Shown: piece after piece, positions 1-7,016 of the stretch
How positions within the stretch are numbered: the stretch's first letter is position 1
Layout of the letters: every line of letters begins with the position of its first letter
Source: DASQHW01 sp038209365
GTDB taxonomy: Bacteria > Actinomycetota > Acidimicrobiia > IMCC26256 > PALSA-610
DNA length: 10,552 bases
Assembly (NCBI GenBank): GCA_038209365.1
Contig: JBBQXS010000087.1
Location: 1-10,552, forward strand
Reading direction: 5' to 3'
Position numbers and translations under genes: made by a program
The notes under the pieces: model-generated
Seen by the model: only the letters and a program-made list of their open reading frames with translations
Told to the model about the DNA's origin: nothing
Database searches by the model: none

Positions 1-12
1 CCTCACACACGC

Positions 13-987
13 CTACGCTCTATGCACGCCGGGACCGAGCCGGCGGCGGAGCTCCGCTTCGAACTCCCGCACGGCCGGCCCCGCGTGCTGCTGTTTCAGC
101 GCGGTGAGCGTCGGATAGCCGGCATCCCGTTCCGCGTCCCATTCGTCGGCGAAGCGGCCGCTGGTGATGTCCTCGGCCAGCGACCGCATCGTCGGCAGGA
201 AGTCGAGATGGTCGTAGCGTCCCCGCCGCGTCAGCTGCCCGTATTGCGACGTCGGCGAGTGGAACTCCGATTGCACGGCGTAGCCGACCTCACGCAGGAG
301 CCGGTACGTCCGCTCGACCTCGCCCGACAGCACGAGCTCGGTGACGATCGCTTCCAGCGGGATGCCCTGTTCGATCATGGTTTGCACGAACGAGGTGTTG
401 ACTGCGGTCAGCGCCGGCGCGAGCACCTGCTCGACGCCGAGGTCGAGGACCGCTTCCTGCGCCGGCGTCATCTCGATCGCGCCCTGGCGCAACCCGCCGA
501 TCGCGCGGGCGACCGCCAGCATCCGATCCCGCGCCCGACCTGTCGCGTCCTGATGGACGCCGACCGCGGTGATGAAGCCGATGCCTTCCTCGTAGCAGAG
601 CCGCACTTCGGGTCCGAGCATCCGCGGTGCGACCATCACCGCATCGCCGGCCGGTTCGAGACGCCCGAACGCCAGCGTGTAACCGCTCGCGACGACCACG
701 CACGCATCCGCGCGTGACGTGATCGGCAGCAACGCCACGACGTCGTCGGGCACGAGGATGCAGATGATGTCCGCATCGCTCGCGCTCTCTACCTCCTGCG
801 CATCGAAGCCGTCGGCGACAGCCTGCTCGCGCGTCTCGTCGCGCCGCACGCAGATCATCGGCGTGCAGCCACTGTCTCTGAGGTTCAGCGCCCACGACCG
901 GCCCTGGTTGCCGTATCCGACGACGGCGATCCGCTCACCCGCGATCGCGCCGAGATCAGCGTCGTCCTCGTAGTAGATCGTCGTCAC
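13..987 (-). CDS. Ketol-acid reductoisomerase (KARI/IlvC) homologue with altered active site
   Basis: A 324-residue protein with the length and two-domain layout of class I KARI, the NADPH-dependent isomeroreductase of branched-chain amino acid synthesis. Seen: a Rossmann motif GYGNQGRSWALNLRDSG at residues 24-40, VHQDATGRA at 144-152, the C-terminal metal-site segment LDLGVEQ (D182, E186), TEL (E217) and SPTSQYG (244-250). Compared by eye with known KARI, the catalytic His of the 'AHGF' segment is Ser101 (ASGY), the Lys of 'APK' is Arg122, and the first Glu of the 'ECLHE' helix aligns with Ala213. The NADPH fold and part of the metal site are therefore kept while key catalysts are missing. 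The start chosen is GTG 987: it overlaps the upstream stop (GTGA) and lies 5-6 nt after a strong GGAGGAGG. GTG 990 is possible but too close to that site. Last gene of a SnoaL-SnoaL-KARI operon. Family is near certain; true KARI activity is doubtful. Confidence 0.9.
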   Translation of the reverse strand: MTTIYYEDDADLGAIAGERIAVVGYGNQGRSWALNLRDSGCTPMICVRRDETREQAVADGFDAQEVESASDADIICILVPDDVVALLPITSRADACVVVASGYTLAFGRLEPAGDAVMVAPRMLGPEVRLCYEEGIGFITAVGVHQDATGRARDRMLAVARAIGGLRQGAIEMTPAQEAVLDLGVEQVLAPALTAVNTSFVQTMIEQGIPLEAIVTELVLSGEVERTYRLLREVGYAVQSEFHSPTSQYGQLTRRGRYDHLDFLPTMRSLAEDITSGRFADEWDAERDAGYPTLTALKQQHAGPAVREFEAELRRRLGPGVHRA

Positions 988-1451
988 CACTCCTCCTCCG
1001 GGAAGGGGAAGACCTCGCCGCCGCTGCGCGCCAATGACTGGTACCGGCGCTGCGCATACCACCAGCGGCCGCGGTCAAGGCGGTACACGTCGTGGTACAC
1101 GCCGAACGCGCGGGTGAACTCTCCGCTGTCACGCTCCTGTCGCACCTCGCACATGAACACTCGCGCCTTTGCTTCCTCGGCGTCGGTCCCGGTGAGATCG
1201 ACGACCGCGTTGAGCAGCACGAACTCGAAGAATGCAAACCGCTCGATCGCGTTGTCGATGAATGCTCCCAGCTCGGTGGGCCCGACGAGGTCGATCGCCG
1301 GCTTCGACACCATGTCGACGCGAACCGGCGCGTCGGACAGGAACAGATCCTTCAATTCGCTCCAGGCGCGGCGGTTCACGGTGTCGGCGTACGCCGCATG
1401 CAAGCGCGTGATCGAGATGTAGTCGACGGTGTCCTGTACTTCGTCCCGCAT
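984..1451 (-). CDS. SnoaL-like (NTF2-fold) protein, SnoaL_4 type
   Basis: A 155-residue protein of the SnoaL-like/NTF2 superfamily, a cone-shaped alpha+beta fold used by small cyclases, dehydratases, isomerases and binding proteins. Seen: an N-terminal helix pair with LHAAYADTVNRRAWSELKDLF (residues 17-37, including Y21, D23 and W30), then strands ending in FGVYHDVYRLDRGRWWYAQRRYQSLAR, the usual final beta hairpin. Length fits a single-domain member. ATG 1451 starts 6 nt after the stop of the preceding SnoaL gene. The 3' end overlaps the start of the KARI-like gene by 4 nt, so the three genes almost surely form one transcript. The substrate cannot be read from the sequence; a catalytic rather than purely binding role is suggested only by the enzyme neighbour. 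Confidence 0.88.
   Translation of the reverse strand: MRDEVQDTVDYISITRLHAAYADTVNRRAWSELKDLFLSDAPVRVDMVSKPAIDLVGPTELGAFIDNAIERFAFFEFVLLNAVVDLTGTDAEEAKARVFMCEVRQERDSGEFTRAFGVYHDVYRLDRGRWWYAQRRYQSLARSGGEVFPFPEEEW
991..999 (-). promoter_or_regulatory. Ribosome binding site of the KARI-like gene
   Basis: Minus-strand GGAGGAGGA lies inside the last codons of the upstream SnoaL gene (its Glu-Glu-Glu tail) and ends just before GTG 987. The TGA stop of the upstream gene (986-984) overlaps this GTG, so translation of the two genes is probably coupled. The spacing favours GTG 987 over GTG 990. Confidence 0.7.
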
Positions 1452-1457
1452 CGTGTG

Positions 1458-1949
1458 CTACCGCCCGGCCGGACGCGAGAAGTCGCGGTTCGGGTGCCGG
1501 GGTGGCATGCCCATGTTCTCCGGAGGCGTCCAGCCGCTCTCACGCATGTCCTCGAAGAAGTGCGTCATGTTCAGCAGATCCTCCTCGTAGCAGAACTTGC
1601 CGTCCCCGGCGTAGATCAACGTGGAGTAGCCCGACTGCTTGTAGCGCGTGCCGTCGGCTCGCTGCCCGGGCAGGATCTGCTGCCATTTCACGATCACGTT
1701 GTCGCCGTCGATCGCGTAGAACTCGGTGGGGAACTGCCAGTCCTCGAGACCCTCCATGGCTTCGCCGAAGACCGTGCGCTTCAGCTCGTCGATGCCTTGC
1801 ACCCGGCCCCACGCGGGATCGATGAACACCGCGTCGTCGGTGAAGAACTGCGCGAGGGCACTCCACGTATGCGCACCGGCGTTGATCTCGTCGCGCACGG
1901 CGATGTACCGCTCGATCGCCGCCTGCACCTCTTCCCGTTCGTGTGCCAT
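1458..1949 (-). CDS. SnoaL-like (NTF2-fold) protein, first gene of the operon
   Basis: A 163-residue nuclear-transport-factor-2/SnoaL-like protein. Seen: an N-terminal helix, the core FTDDAVFIDPAWGRVQG (residues 36-52) typical of SnoaL proteins, a segment GDNVIVKWQQILPGQRADGTRYKQSGYSTL on the central sheet, and a charged, Pro-rich tail. Unrelated in detail to the next gene apart from the shared fold, so the pair may form a heteromer or act on successive intermediates; this is inference. The frame stays open upstream of ATG 1949, through a palindromic repeat and towards the previous gene. I chose ATG 1949 because SnoaL similarity begins only there and the repeat is clearly intergenic elsewhere. 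No convincing Shine-Dalgarno precedes it. The next gene starts 6 nt after its TAG stop. Confidence 0.88.
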   Translation of the reverse strand: MAHEREEVQAAIERYIAVRDEINAGAHTWSALAQFFTDDAVFIDPAWGRVQGIDELKRTVFGEAMEGLEDWQFPTEFYAIDGDNVIVKWQQILPGQRADGTRYKQSGYSTLIYAGDGKFCYEEDLLNMTHFFEDMRESGWTPPENMGMPPRHPNRDFSRPAGR

Positions 1950-1962
1950 GACGGGGAGTTCT

Positions 1963-2013
1963 AGTTCTTGCGACACACGGCGACAATTATTGTCGCCAGG
2001 GGTCGCAAGAACT
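1963..2013 (-). repeat. Palindromic intergenic repeat, copy 1
   Basis: A 51-bp imperfect palindrome with AGTTCTTGCGAC at one end and GTCGCAAGAACT at the other (12-bp perfect outer arms). It holds an inner perfect palindrome, GGCGACAAT-T-ATTGTCGCC, at 1979-1997. Read on the minus strand it matches a second copy at 8202-8250 over its first 23 bases exactly and in the far arm. It begins 5 nt after the stop of the 2018-3346 gene and ends 13 nt before ATG 1949. It resembles REP-type elements rather than a classical terminator, since no T-tract follows. Confidence 0.85.
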
Positions 2014-2017
2014 GGCG

Positions 2018-3346
2018 TCAGTGGCCGTACGTCGTGAGCAACCAACCGAGCATCGCGCCCGAGGTCGACGAGCTGTGACAGCCCGGACCGCAGGGCGGCA
2101 CACCGGGATAGCTCGGGGCCATCCCGATCTCGACGTGCGGTTCGTCCGACCGGCCGACGATGCCGCAGCCGACGTGCGTGATCGGCTGTCCCTGCGTGAC
2201 GTGCGCGCCGACCGGCACGAGGTTCCCGCTCGCGTGGCCGTAGTACACGTACATGCCGGCGAGCGGTCCCTGTTCGACGTGCAATACAGGTGCGGACGAG
2301 CCGAAACCGTCGATTCCTGCGCCCGCGATCGTGCCCGCGGCGACCGCGACGAGCACGGGACCGTCGGCCCGAGACGGCTGTGAGATCGAACCGCACGCGT
2401 CGGCGCCCCGATTCTGGAGGAACATGTCAACGCCTTGGTCCTCGACCCACGTCGACGGTGGCGACACCGCCGTCCGGTCCTGGAACGGGAACACGAAGTC
2501 GCCGCCGACCTCATGGGGCGCGGAACCGTAGAAGGGCGCGTTGCCGAACGCGAACACGCCGCCATCGATCGCGAATTCCCAATAACCGCGGCCGTTGGCG
2601 GTGATGGCAAGCTGCACGACCGGCGCGCTCAGCTGCCGGCCGCCCATCGATCCGTAGAAACGTGCCCGGCCGAACGCGAACACGCCGCCGTCGGCGGCGA
2701 CGAGCCCGTAGCCGCGGCCGCTGCGTGTTGCGTTGATCCCTATGACCGGTGCCACGAGTCGCATCCCGCCGGTCGAGCCGTGGAAGTGCGCGGTGCCGAA
2801 GCTGAAGACCCCGCCGTCGGACGCGACGAGCCAGTAGCCGTGCCCGGCGGGCGCCCGCGCCATGCCGACCACCGGCGCCACGAGCTGCATCCCGCCGGTC
2901 GAGCCGTGGAAGTGCGCGTCCCCGAACGCGAAGACACCGCCGTCGGACGCGACCATCCAGTAGCCCTTGCCCGACTTCGTTGGTGCAATACCGACGATCG
3001 GCCGGGCCAGCTGCAGGAACGCGAGCGTGCCGTAGAACTTCGCGTCGCCGTGCGTGATCACGTTGCCGTTGCGGGTTGCGATCCAATAACCCTTGCCGCT
3101 GGGTGTCGACGCGATGCCGACCGCGTCCGGCGCGTCTCCACCGTGCCTGGTCTTCGCGTTCCCGAATGCGGTGACGGTTCCGTCGGTCTGGACCATCCAG
3201 TAGCCCTTGCCGTTCGGCGTGACCGCGGCCGCGATCGAAGGCGCGGTCGACGCCGACGCGCTCGCTGCTGTCGCGACGGGCACGAGCAATGCCAGGCAGG
3301 CGATTGCGAGAAGGAGGGCGGCGCGTCCGCGCCAGTCCCGGCACAC
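2018..3346 (-). CDS. Secreted GYW-repeat protein with degenerate M23-like C-terminal domain
   Basis: A 442-residue exported protein. Seen: an Arg-containing N-terminus and hydrophobic segment (residues 9-27) ending in an Ala-rich stretch, fitting a signal peptide. Then six tandem units (48-277, mostly 42 residues each) follow the pattern GYWxVASDGGVFAFGxAxFxGS, a repeat common in exported Acidimicrobiia proteins and probably a beta-rich surface domain. The C-terminal part (about 290-442) has the layout of M23/lysostaphin-like peptidases, with VAVAAGTI, YYGHAS, VPVGAHVTQGQPI and a PHVEIGM end. The usual metal-binding HxxxD is D303-x3-D307 and the HxH is H404-V-E406, while H371 remains, so peptidase activity is doubtful. 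GTG 3346 is the only start before the signal peptide; an in-frame TAG lies just upstream. A possible -10 element (TAGCGT, 3361-3356) lies 9 nt before it. Likely role: cell-wall or surface binding. Confidence 0.88.
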   Translation of the reverse strand: MCRDWRGRAALLLAIACLALLVPVATAASASASTAPSIAAAVTPNGKGYWMVQTDGTVTAFGNAKTRHGGDAPDAVGIASTPSGKGYWIATRNGNVITHGDAKFYGTLAFLQLARPIVGIAPTKSGKGYWMVASDGGVFAFGDAHFHGSTGGMQLVAPVVGMARAPAGHGYWLVASDGGVFSFGTAHFHGSTGGMRLVAPVIGINATRSGRGYGLVAADGGVFAFGRARFYGSMGGRQLSAPVVQLAITANGRGYWEFAIDGGVFAFGNAPFYGSAPHEVGGDFVFPFQDRTAVSPPSTWVEDQGVDMFLQNRGADACGSISQPSRADGPVLVAVAAGTIAGAGIDGFGSSAPVLHVEQGPLAGMYVYYGHASGNLVPVGAHVTQGQPITHVGCGIVGRSDEPHVEIGMAPSYPGVPPCGPGCHSSSTSGAMLGWLLTTYGH

Positions 3347-3445
3347 GAGAAGAAGACGCTAAGGACGGCCGCGTGCGCCCCGCAACTTCGCCGGAGGACC
3401 CTGCTCCCGGCCTGGATTCTCTCGCCGGTGCGCGAGGCCGGTGCG

Positions 3446-4849
3446 CTAGTACGTCCGCATTTGCGGCCACAACGTGTCCCAGTCGGCGCGCTGGTGGCGG
3501 CAGATCCACACGACCGCGCCGTCCTCCTCATTGCGCACACCGTGCGGCGTGCGGATCGTCGCGACCGGTTCCACGTCGGCGAAGAACCGGGCGAGCTGCT
3601 CGCGGTCGTAGCCGACGGCGATCGTCTCGTCCGAGAAGCCGTGCGGGTGTCCCCAGTACCAGTAGTTGAGATGCCCGCTGAACGGGCCGCGAGCACGCCC
3701 GAGATCGCCGAGCAATTCGAGCGCGCCGGCTTCGGAGTAGTTCCGGGTGAGGATCGGCGCGTTCGGATGTTGTGCGGCGATCGGCGCGACGGTGTCGACG
3801 AGATGGTCCCAGCCGACCATCTCGCCGATCTCCTTGTTGACGGACCGCACGGTGTTCGCGGTCGAGAGCGGCAGCAACGGCGTGGAGAACGGCAGCATCG
3901 CGAGCCCGATGGCGACGATCCAAGCAGGCCGCGCCCAACCGGATGAGTGCGCGAACGCGGCACCGCCCGCGCCGAGGAGCAGCGGAAGGGCCGCGCCGGT
4001 GTAGTACTCCTTCCCACCGGTGAGCATCACGAGCGCGAGCGTGACGACGAACGCGATGCCAAGACCGCGGTACGGGCGCGCGGTCTCGTTGCGGAGCAGC
4101 CACAACAGGCCGGGAAGTGCGAGCAGCACCGACGCGCCGCCGAGAACAACGAACTGGGCAGGCAGGATCTTCGGCAATGTGCCGTAGTCGCGCAGCTGCC
4201 TTGCGAACGTGAGCTGCGGCCAGTCGTGGCTCGCCTGCCACCACACGTTCGGCGCGACGATGACGACGGCGATGACCGCGCCGAGCACGGTCCAGCGCGA
4301 GAACAGCAGCTCCCGCTGCGGCGTCAGGAGCAAGCCGATCACCAGTGCGATCGCGAATGCGCCGATCGTCCAGTGGTCGAGGACGCCGACGCCGAGCGCG
4401 ACACCCGCGGCCACCCACCAGCGGGGGTCACCGGTGTGCAGCACCTTCGCGACGAAGAGGGTGAGGGCGGCACCGGCCACGATCTCCGGCGTGACCGTGC
4501 CGAGGAAATGGCCGGTCGTGACGAAGATCGGCGCGACCGCGGCGCCGAGGGCGGCGAGCAGCTGGGCACGGGCGTTGCCGCCGAGCTCACGGGCAACCAG
4601 CGCGGTGAGGATGACGAGCGTCGCGTGCAGCAGCGCCGGGAGCACCGCGAGGCCGAAGCGGCTCGTGCCGAACAACGTCTCGCCGGCGCGGTAGAGAAAC
4701 GGCGTCACCGGCGGGTTGTCGACGTAGCCCCATGCGAGCCGTCTTCCTTGCGCGAGGTAATAGAACTCGTCGCGGTGGTATCCATAGATGTTCGCCGTCG
4801 CGAGATGGAACGCGGCCGTCGCGGCGGCGATGATCGCGACCGGCGTCAT
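3446..4849 (-). CDS. GT39/PMT_2-type membrane glycosyltransferase (ArnT-like)
   Basis: A 467-residue polytopic membrane protein of the GT-C fold, related to protein O-mannosyltransferase and ArnT. Such enzymes move a sugar from a polyprenyl-phosphate donor to a lipid, glycan or protein on the outer face of the membrane. Seen: a first hydrophobic helix, then the loop YGYHRDEFYYLAQGRRLAWG (residues 22-41) with the acidic pair D27-E28 typical of the family catalytic site, then VDNPPVTPFL. About ten hydrophobic segments follow to roughly residue 335, and then a soluble tail with NYSEAGAL and YWYWGHPHG. The start at ATG 4849 is where family similarity begins, although the frame is open further upstream. 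It lies 19 nt after the stop of the PhyH gene, so the two are probably co-transcribed. Donor and acceptor cannot be told from the sequence. Confidence 0.87.
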   Translation of the reverse strand: MTPVAIIAAATAAFHLATANIYGYHRDEFYYLAQGRRLAWGYVDNPPVTPFLYRAGETLFGTSRFGLAVLPALLHATLVILTALVARELGGNARAQLLAALGAAVAPIFVTTGHFLGTVTPEIVAGAALTLFVAKVLHTGDPRWWVAAGVALGVGVLDHWTIGAFAIALVIGLLLTPQRELLFSRWTVLGAVIAVVIVAPNVWWQASHDWPQLTFARQLRDYGTLPKILPAQFVVLGGASVLLALPGLLWLLRNETARPYRGLGIAFVVTLALVMLTGGKEYYTGAALPLLLGAGGAAFAHSSGWARPAWIVAIGLAMLPFSTPLLPLSTANTVRSVNKEIGEMVGWDHLVDTVAPIAAQHPNAPILTRNYSEAGALELLGDLGRARGPFSGHLNYWYWGHPHGFSDETIAVGYDREQLARFFADVEPVATIRTPHGVRNEEDGAVVWICRHQRADWDTLWPQMRTY

Positions 4850-4868
4850 GGTGCGACAAGGCTGTTGG

Positions 4869-5675
4869 TCACGCGCTCGATGACCGTCGCGCGCGCGACC
4901 GTCGCCGAACCGGCATCCAATCGTTGATCGAGTAGCCCCGCCTCTCGACGGTGTGGTCGACGGTGCCCGCTCGCGCGTAGTGGTACACCATCGCGGCGCG
5001 GCGGCGGCTCGACCGGTTGTCGGTCGAGAAATGCATGAGGTGGCTGTCGAACAGCAGCAGGTCGCCGGGCTGCATCTCGACCGCCACCGCGCTCGACAGG
5101 TCGTGGTCGACGATCTCGAAGTAGCCGAGGTTCGCGTTCGGCCGGGCGTCGGGCACGTGCGCGTGCACGGGTTCGCGATGGCTGCCGGGCACGACGTACA
5201 GGCACCCGTTCTCGAGCGTTGCCTCGGTCGCTGCGAGCCATGCGCCGACGACGGGACGCGCCGGCGTGAACGGGAAGTAGAACGAGTCCTGGTGGCAGGG
5301 CTGGCCCCAGGCACCCGGGCTCTTGAAGATGAACTGCGACAAGAAGCAGTCGATCTCGTCGTCGTCGAGGAGCATGCCGATCAGGTCGAGCAGCGCGTCG
5401 CGCGTTGCGAACTCGCGAAACGGCGCAAGGTGGTGGACACGAAAGACCTTGGAGGCGGCGTCCTCGGGTCGGGGCGCGTCGAGAAGCGCGAGGTTCGCTT
5501 CGGGTGTGACGAAGGTCGGGGGCTCGAGGCCGCCGTCGGCGGCGTGTCGCCGGGCGAGGGCGACCGCCGCGCCCTGCAGCTCGTCGGCTGTTGCCCGCGA
5601 CGCGAACGCCCGCAGCACGCAGAAGCCGTCGCGTTCGTATGCATCGAGATCGAGCACGTCTCGATTCTGACCCAT
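4869..5675 (-). CDS. Phytanoyl-CoA dioxygenase (PhyH) family oxygenase
   Basis: A 268-residue non-haem Fe(II)/2-oxoglutarate-dependent oxygenase. Seen: the facial triad H128-x-D130 in the HQD motif, and distal H215 in LMHFSTDNRSSRRR, followed by Arg 224-226, one of which would bind 2-oxoglutarate. Also present are ENGCLYVVPGSH (155-166), the classic PhyH turn, and MQPGDLLLFDSHLMHFS. N-terminal YERDGFCVLRAF is typical of the family. The last 15 residues are Arg/Ser-rich and look like a non-conserved tail. ATG 5675 has GGAG upstream at rather short spacing. Family members hydroxylate fatty acyl-CoAs, polyketides, ectoine and other small molecules, so the substrate is open. The downstream glycosyltransferase could use the new hydroxyl group, which is inference. 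Diverges from the cyclopropane synthase gene across 35 bp. Confidence 0.9.
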   Translation of the reverse strand: MGQNRDVLDLDAYERDGFCVLRAFASRATADELQGAAVALARRHAADGGLEPPTFVTPEANLALLDAPRPEDAASKVFRVHHLAPFREFATRDALLDLIGMLLDDDEIDCFLSQFIFKSPGAWGQPCHQDSFYFPFTPARPVVGAWLAATEATLENGCLYVVPGSHREPVHAHVPDARPNANLGYFEIVDHDLSSAVAVEMQPGDLLLFDSHLMHFSTDNRSSRRRAAMVYHYARAGTVDHTVERRGYSINDWMPVRRRSRARRSSSA

Positions 5676-5710
5676 TTACTCCGAGCCGCGAATGGACTAC
5701 TCAATTCCGC
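5676..5710. promoter_or_regulatory. Short divergent intergenic region (PhyH / CFA synthase)
   Basis: Only 35 bp separate the two divergent start codons. It must hold, or overlap, control signals for both gene pairs unless the promoters extend into the coding regions. An AT-richer stretch (about 5691-5707) stands out in the GC-rich surroundings. I see a GGAG before the PhyH start but no clear -35/-10 pair, so leaderless or very short-leader transcripts are plausible. Confidence 0.4.
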
Positions 5711-6979
5711 ATGCGCATCGCCGACCTCGTGTCACAGCTCCTCGGCGCCGACCTCCCCGTGGGTGTCGACTGCTACGACGGCAGCTCGGTGGGCCCGGTC
5801 GCGGCCGGCACCCGCCTCGTCCTGCGTTCCCCCGACGCGCTCGCGTACCTGCTCACCGCTCCCGGCGAGATCGGCTTCGCCCGGGCCTATGTGAGCGGTG
5901 CGCTCGACGTCGAGGGCGACATCTTCTCCGCGCTGCAGCTGCGCGACCACCTTCCCGACGTGAAGCTCGACGCGCGGACGTGGCTGGCGATGGCGCGGCT
6001 GGTGGGCGCGAGCGGGTTCCGCCGTCCGCCGGTCCCGCGCGAGGAGGCACGCCTGCACGGCCGTCGCCACAGCAAGGAGCGTGACGCGGCTGCGGTCGCG
6101 CACCACTACGACGTGTCGAACGACTTCTATCGCATCGTGCTCGGTCCTTCGATGACGTACTCCTGTGCGGTGTGGGAGGACGACACGACCACGCTCGAAG
6201 ATGCGCAGACCAACAAGTACGAGCTGATCTGCCGCAAGCTCGCGTTGCGTCCCGGCATGCGTCTGCTCGACGTCGGTTGCGGATGGGGCGGAATGGCGAT
6301 GTACGCGGCCGAGCGGTACGGCGTGCAAGCGGTCGGCGTGACGCTGTCGCGCCGGCAGGCCGAATACGCGATCGACGCCGCGAAGCGGGCCGGGCTCGAC
6401 GACCACGTCGAGATCCGCGTGCAGGACTACCGCGACGTGTCCGACGGCCCGTACGACGCGATCAGCTCGATCGGCATGTTCGAGCACGTCGGTATGGCGC
6501 GGCTCGGCGAGTACTTCTCGGATCTGTACGCGCTGGTGCGACCGGAAGGCCGCGTGCTGAACCACGGCATCAGTCGCCGGCCGGGCGGGCGACCGAACTT
6601 CCACCGTCGGGGTTTCATCGACCGGTACGTCTTCCCCGACGGCGAGTTGCACGAGGTCGGCACCGTCGTATCGCAGATGCAGCAGTCGGAGTTCGAGGTG
6701 CGGCACGTCGAGAGCCTGCGGGAGCACTACGCATTGACGCTGCGCCGGTGGGTCGCGAACCTCGAGGCCGGGTGGGAGGCCGCGGTCGACGTCGCCAGCG
6801 AGGGCCGCGCGCGGGTGTGGCGGCTGTACATGGCCGCGTCGGCGTGCAACTTCGAGGCGGGCCGCAACGAGATCCATCAGACGCTCGCAGTCCGCGCGGC
6901 GAACGGGCGCTGCGCCATGCCGCGCCGTCCGGACTGGGAGGCGCGGCCGCTCGGCGCGCAGCTGGTGTCACCGCAGTAA
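5711..6979 (+). CDS. cfa: Cyclopropane-fatty-acyl-phospholipid synthase (CFA synthase family)
   Basis: A 422-residue S-adenosylmethionine-dependent enzyme that adds a methylene (or in relatives a methyl) group across the double bond of phospholipid acyl chains at the membrane. Seen: an N-terminal lipid-binding-like domain (about 20-100, with IGFARAYVSGALDVEGD) and the junction HHYDVSNDFYRIVLG (131-145). The SAM-binding DVGCGWGGMAMYAAERYG is at 187-204. All residues corresponding to the bicarbonate/active site of the family are present: C152 (TYSCAVW), E258 (FEHVG), H285 and I287 (NHGIS) and Y340 (EHYALTL). Length is full and the active site looks intact. ATG 5711 was chosen because homologous sequence begins there; the open frame upstream overlaps the PhyH gene. 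The product could be a cyclopropane or a branched fatty acid. An MFS gene follows after 37 nt. Confidence 0.92.
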   Translation: MRIADLVSQLLGADLPVGVDCYDGSSVGPVAAGTRLVLRSPDALAYLLTAPGEIGFARAYVSGALDVEGDIFSALQLRDHLPDVKLDARTWLAMARLVGASGFRRPPVPREEARLHGRRHSKERDAAAVAHHYDVSNDFYRIVLGPSMTYSCAVWEDDTTTLEDAQTNKYELICRKLALRPGMRLLDVGCGWGGMAMYAAERYGVQAVGVTLSRRQAEYAIDAAKRAGLDDHVEIRVQDYRDVSDGPYDAISSIGMFEHVGMARLGEYFSDLYALVRPEGRVLNHGISRRPGGRPNFHRRGFIDRYVFPDGELHEVGTVVSQMQQSEFEVRHVESLREHYALTLRRWVANLEAGWEAAVDVASEGRARVWRLYMAASACNFEAGRNEIHQTLAVRAANGRCAMPRRPDWEARPLGAQLVSPQ

Positions 6980-7005
6980 CAGACACGCGCTGAAGGGTCG
7001 CGGCA

Positions 7006-7011
7006 TACGAT
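7006..7011 (+). promoter_or_regulatory. Possible -10 element for a leaderless MFS transcript
   Basis: TACGAT fits the TANNNT -10 pattern and ends 5 nt before GTG 7017, the spacing expected if transcription begins at or next to the start codon. No Shine-Dalgarno lies at a useful distance from this GTG, in line with a leaderless message. Such short patterns occur by chance, so this is tentative. Confidence 0.3.
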
Positions 7012-7016
7012 GCTGC

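Noticed and set aside
1092..1964. Plus-strand open frame of 290 codons across the SnoaL genes
   Set aside because: It is a shadow of two well supported minus-strand genes with clear family motifs and shows no motif of its own.
1963..2013. Classical rho-independent terminator at the palindromic repeat
   Set aside because: The stem is imperfect with no T-tract after it, and the same sequence recurs at 8202-8250, which fits a dispersed repeat better. Some effect on transcript ends is still possible.
3424..3445. Direct repeat GCCGGTGCG twice after the glycosyltransferase stop
   Set aside because: Nine-base repeats of such GC-rich composition arise easily by chance, and no symmetric operator or stable stem is formed.
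2435..3946. Plus-strand open frame of 503 codons
   Set aside because: It is antisense to the GYW-repeat and glycosyltransferase genes, is rich in Arg/Asp/His as expected from the reverse of GC-rich codons, and shows no recognisable domain.
3947..4927. Plus-strand open frame of 326 codons opposite the glycosyltransferase
   Set aside because: The composition is highly charged and low-complexity, with no domain; it is a GC-driven antisense frame.
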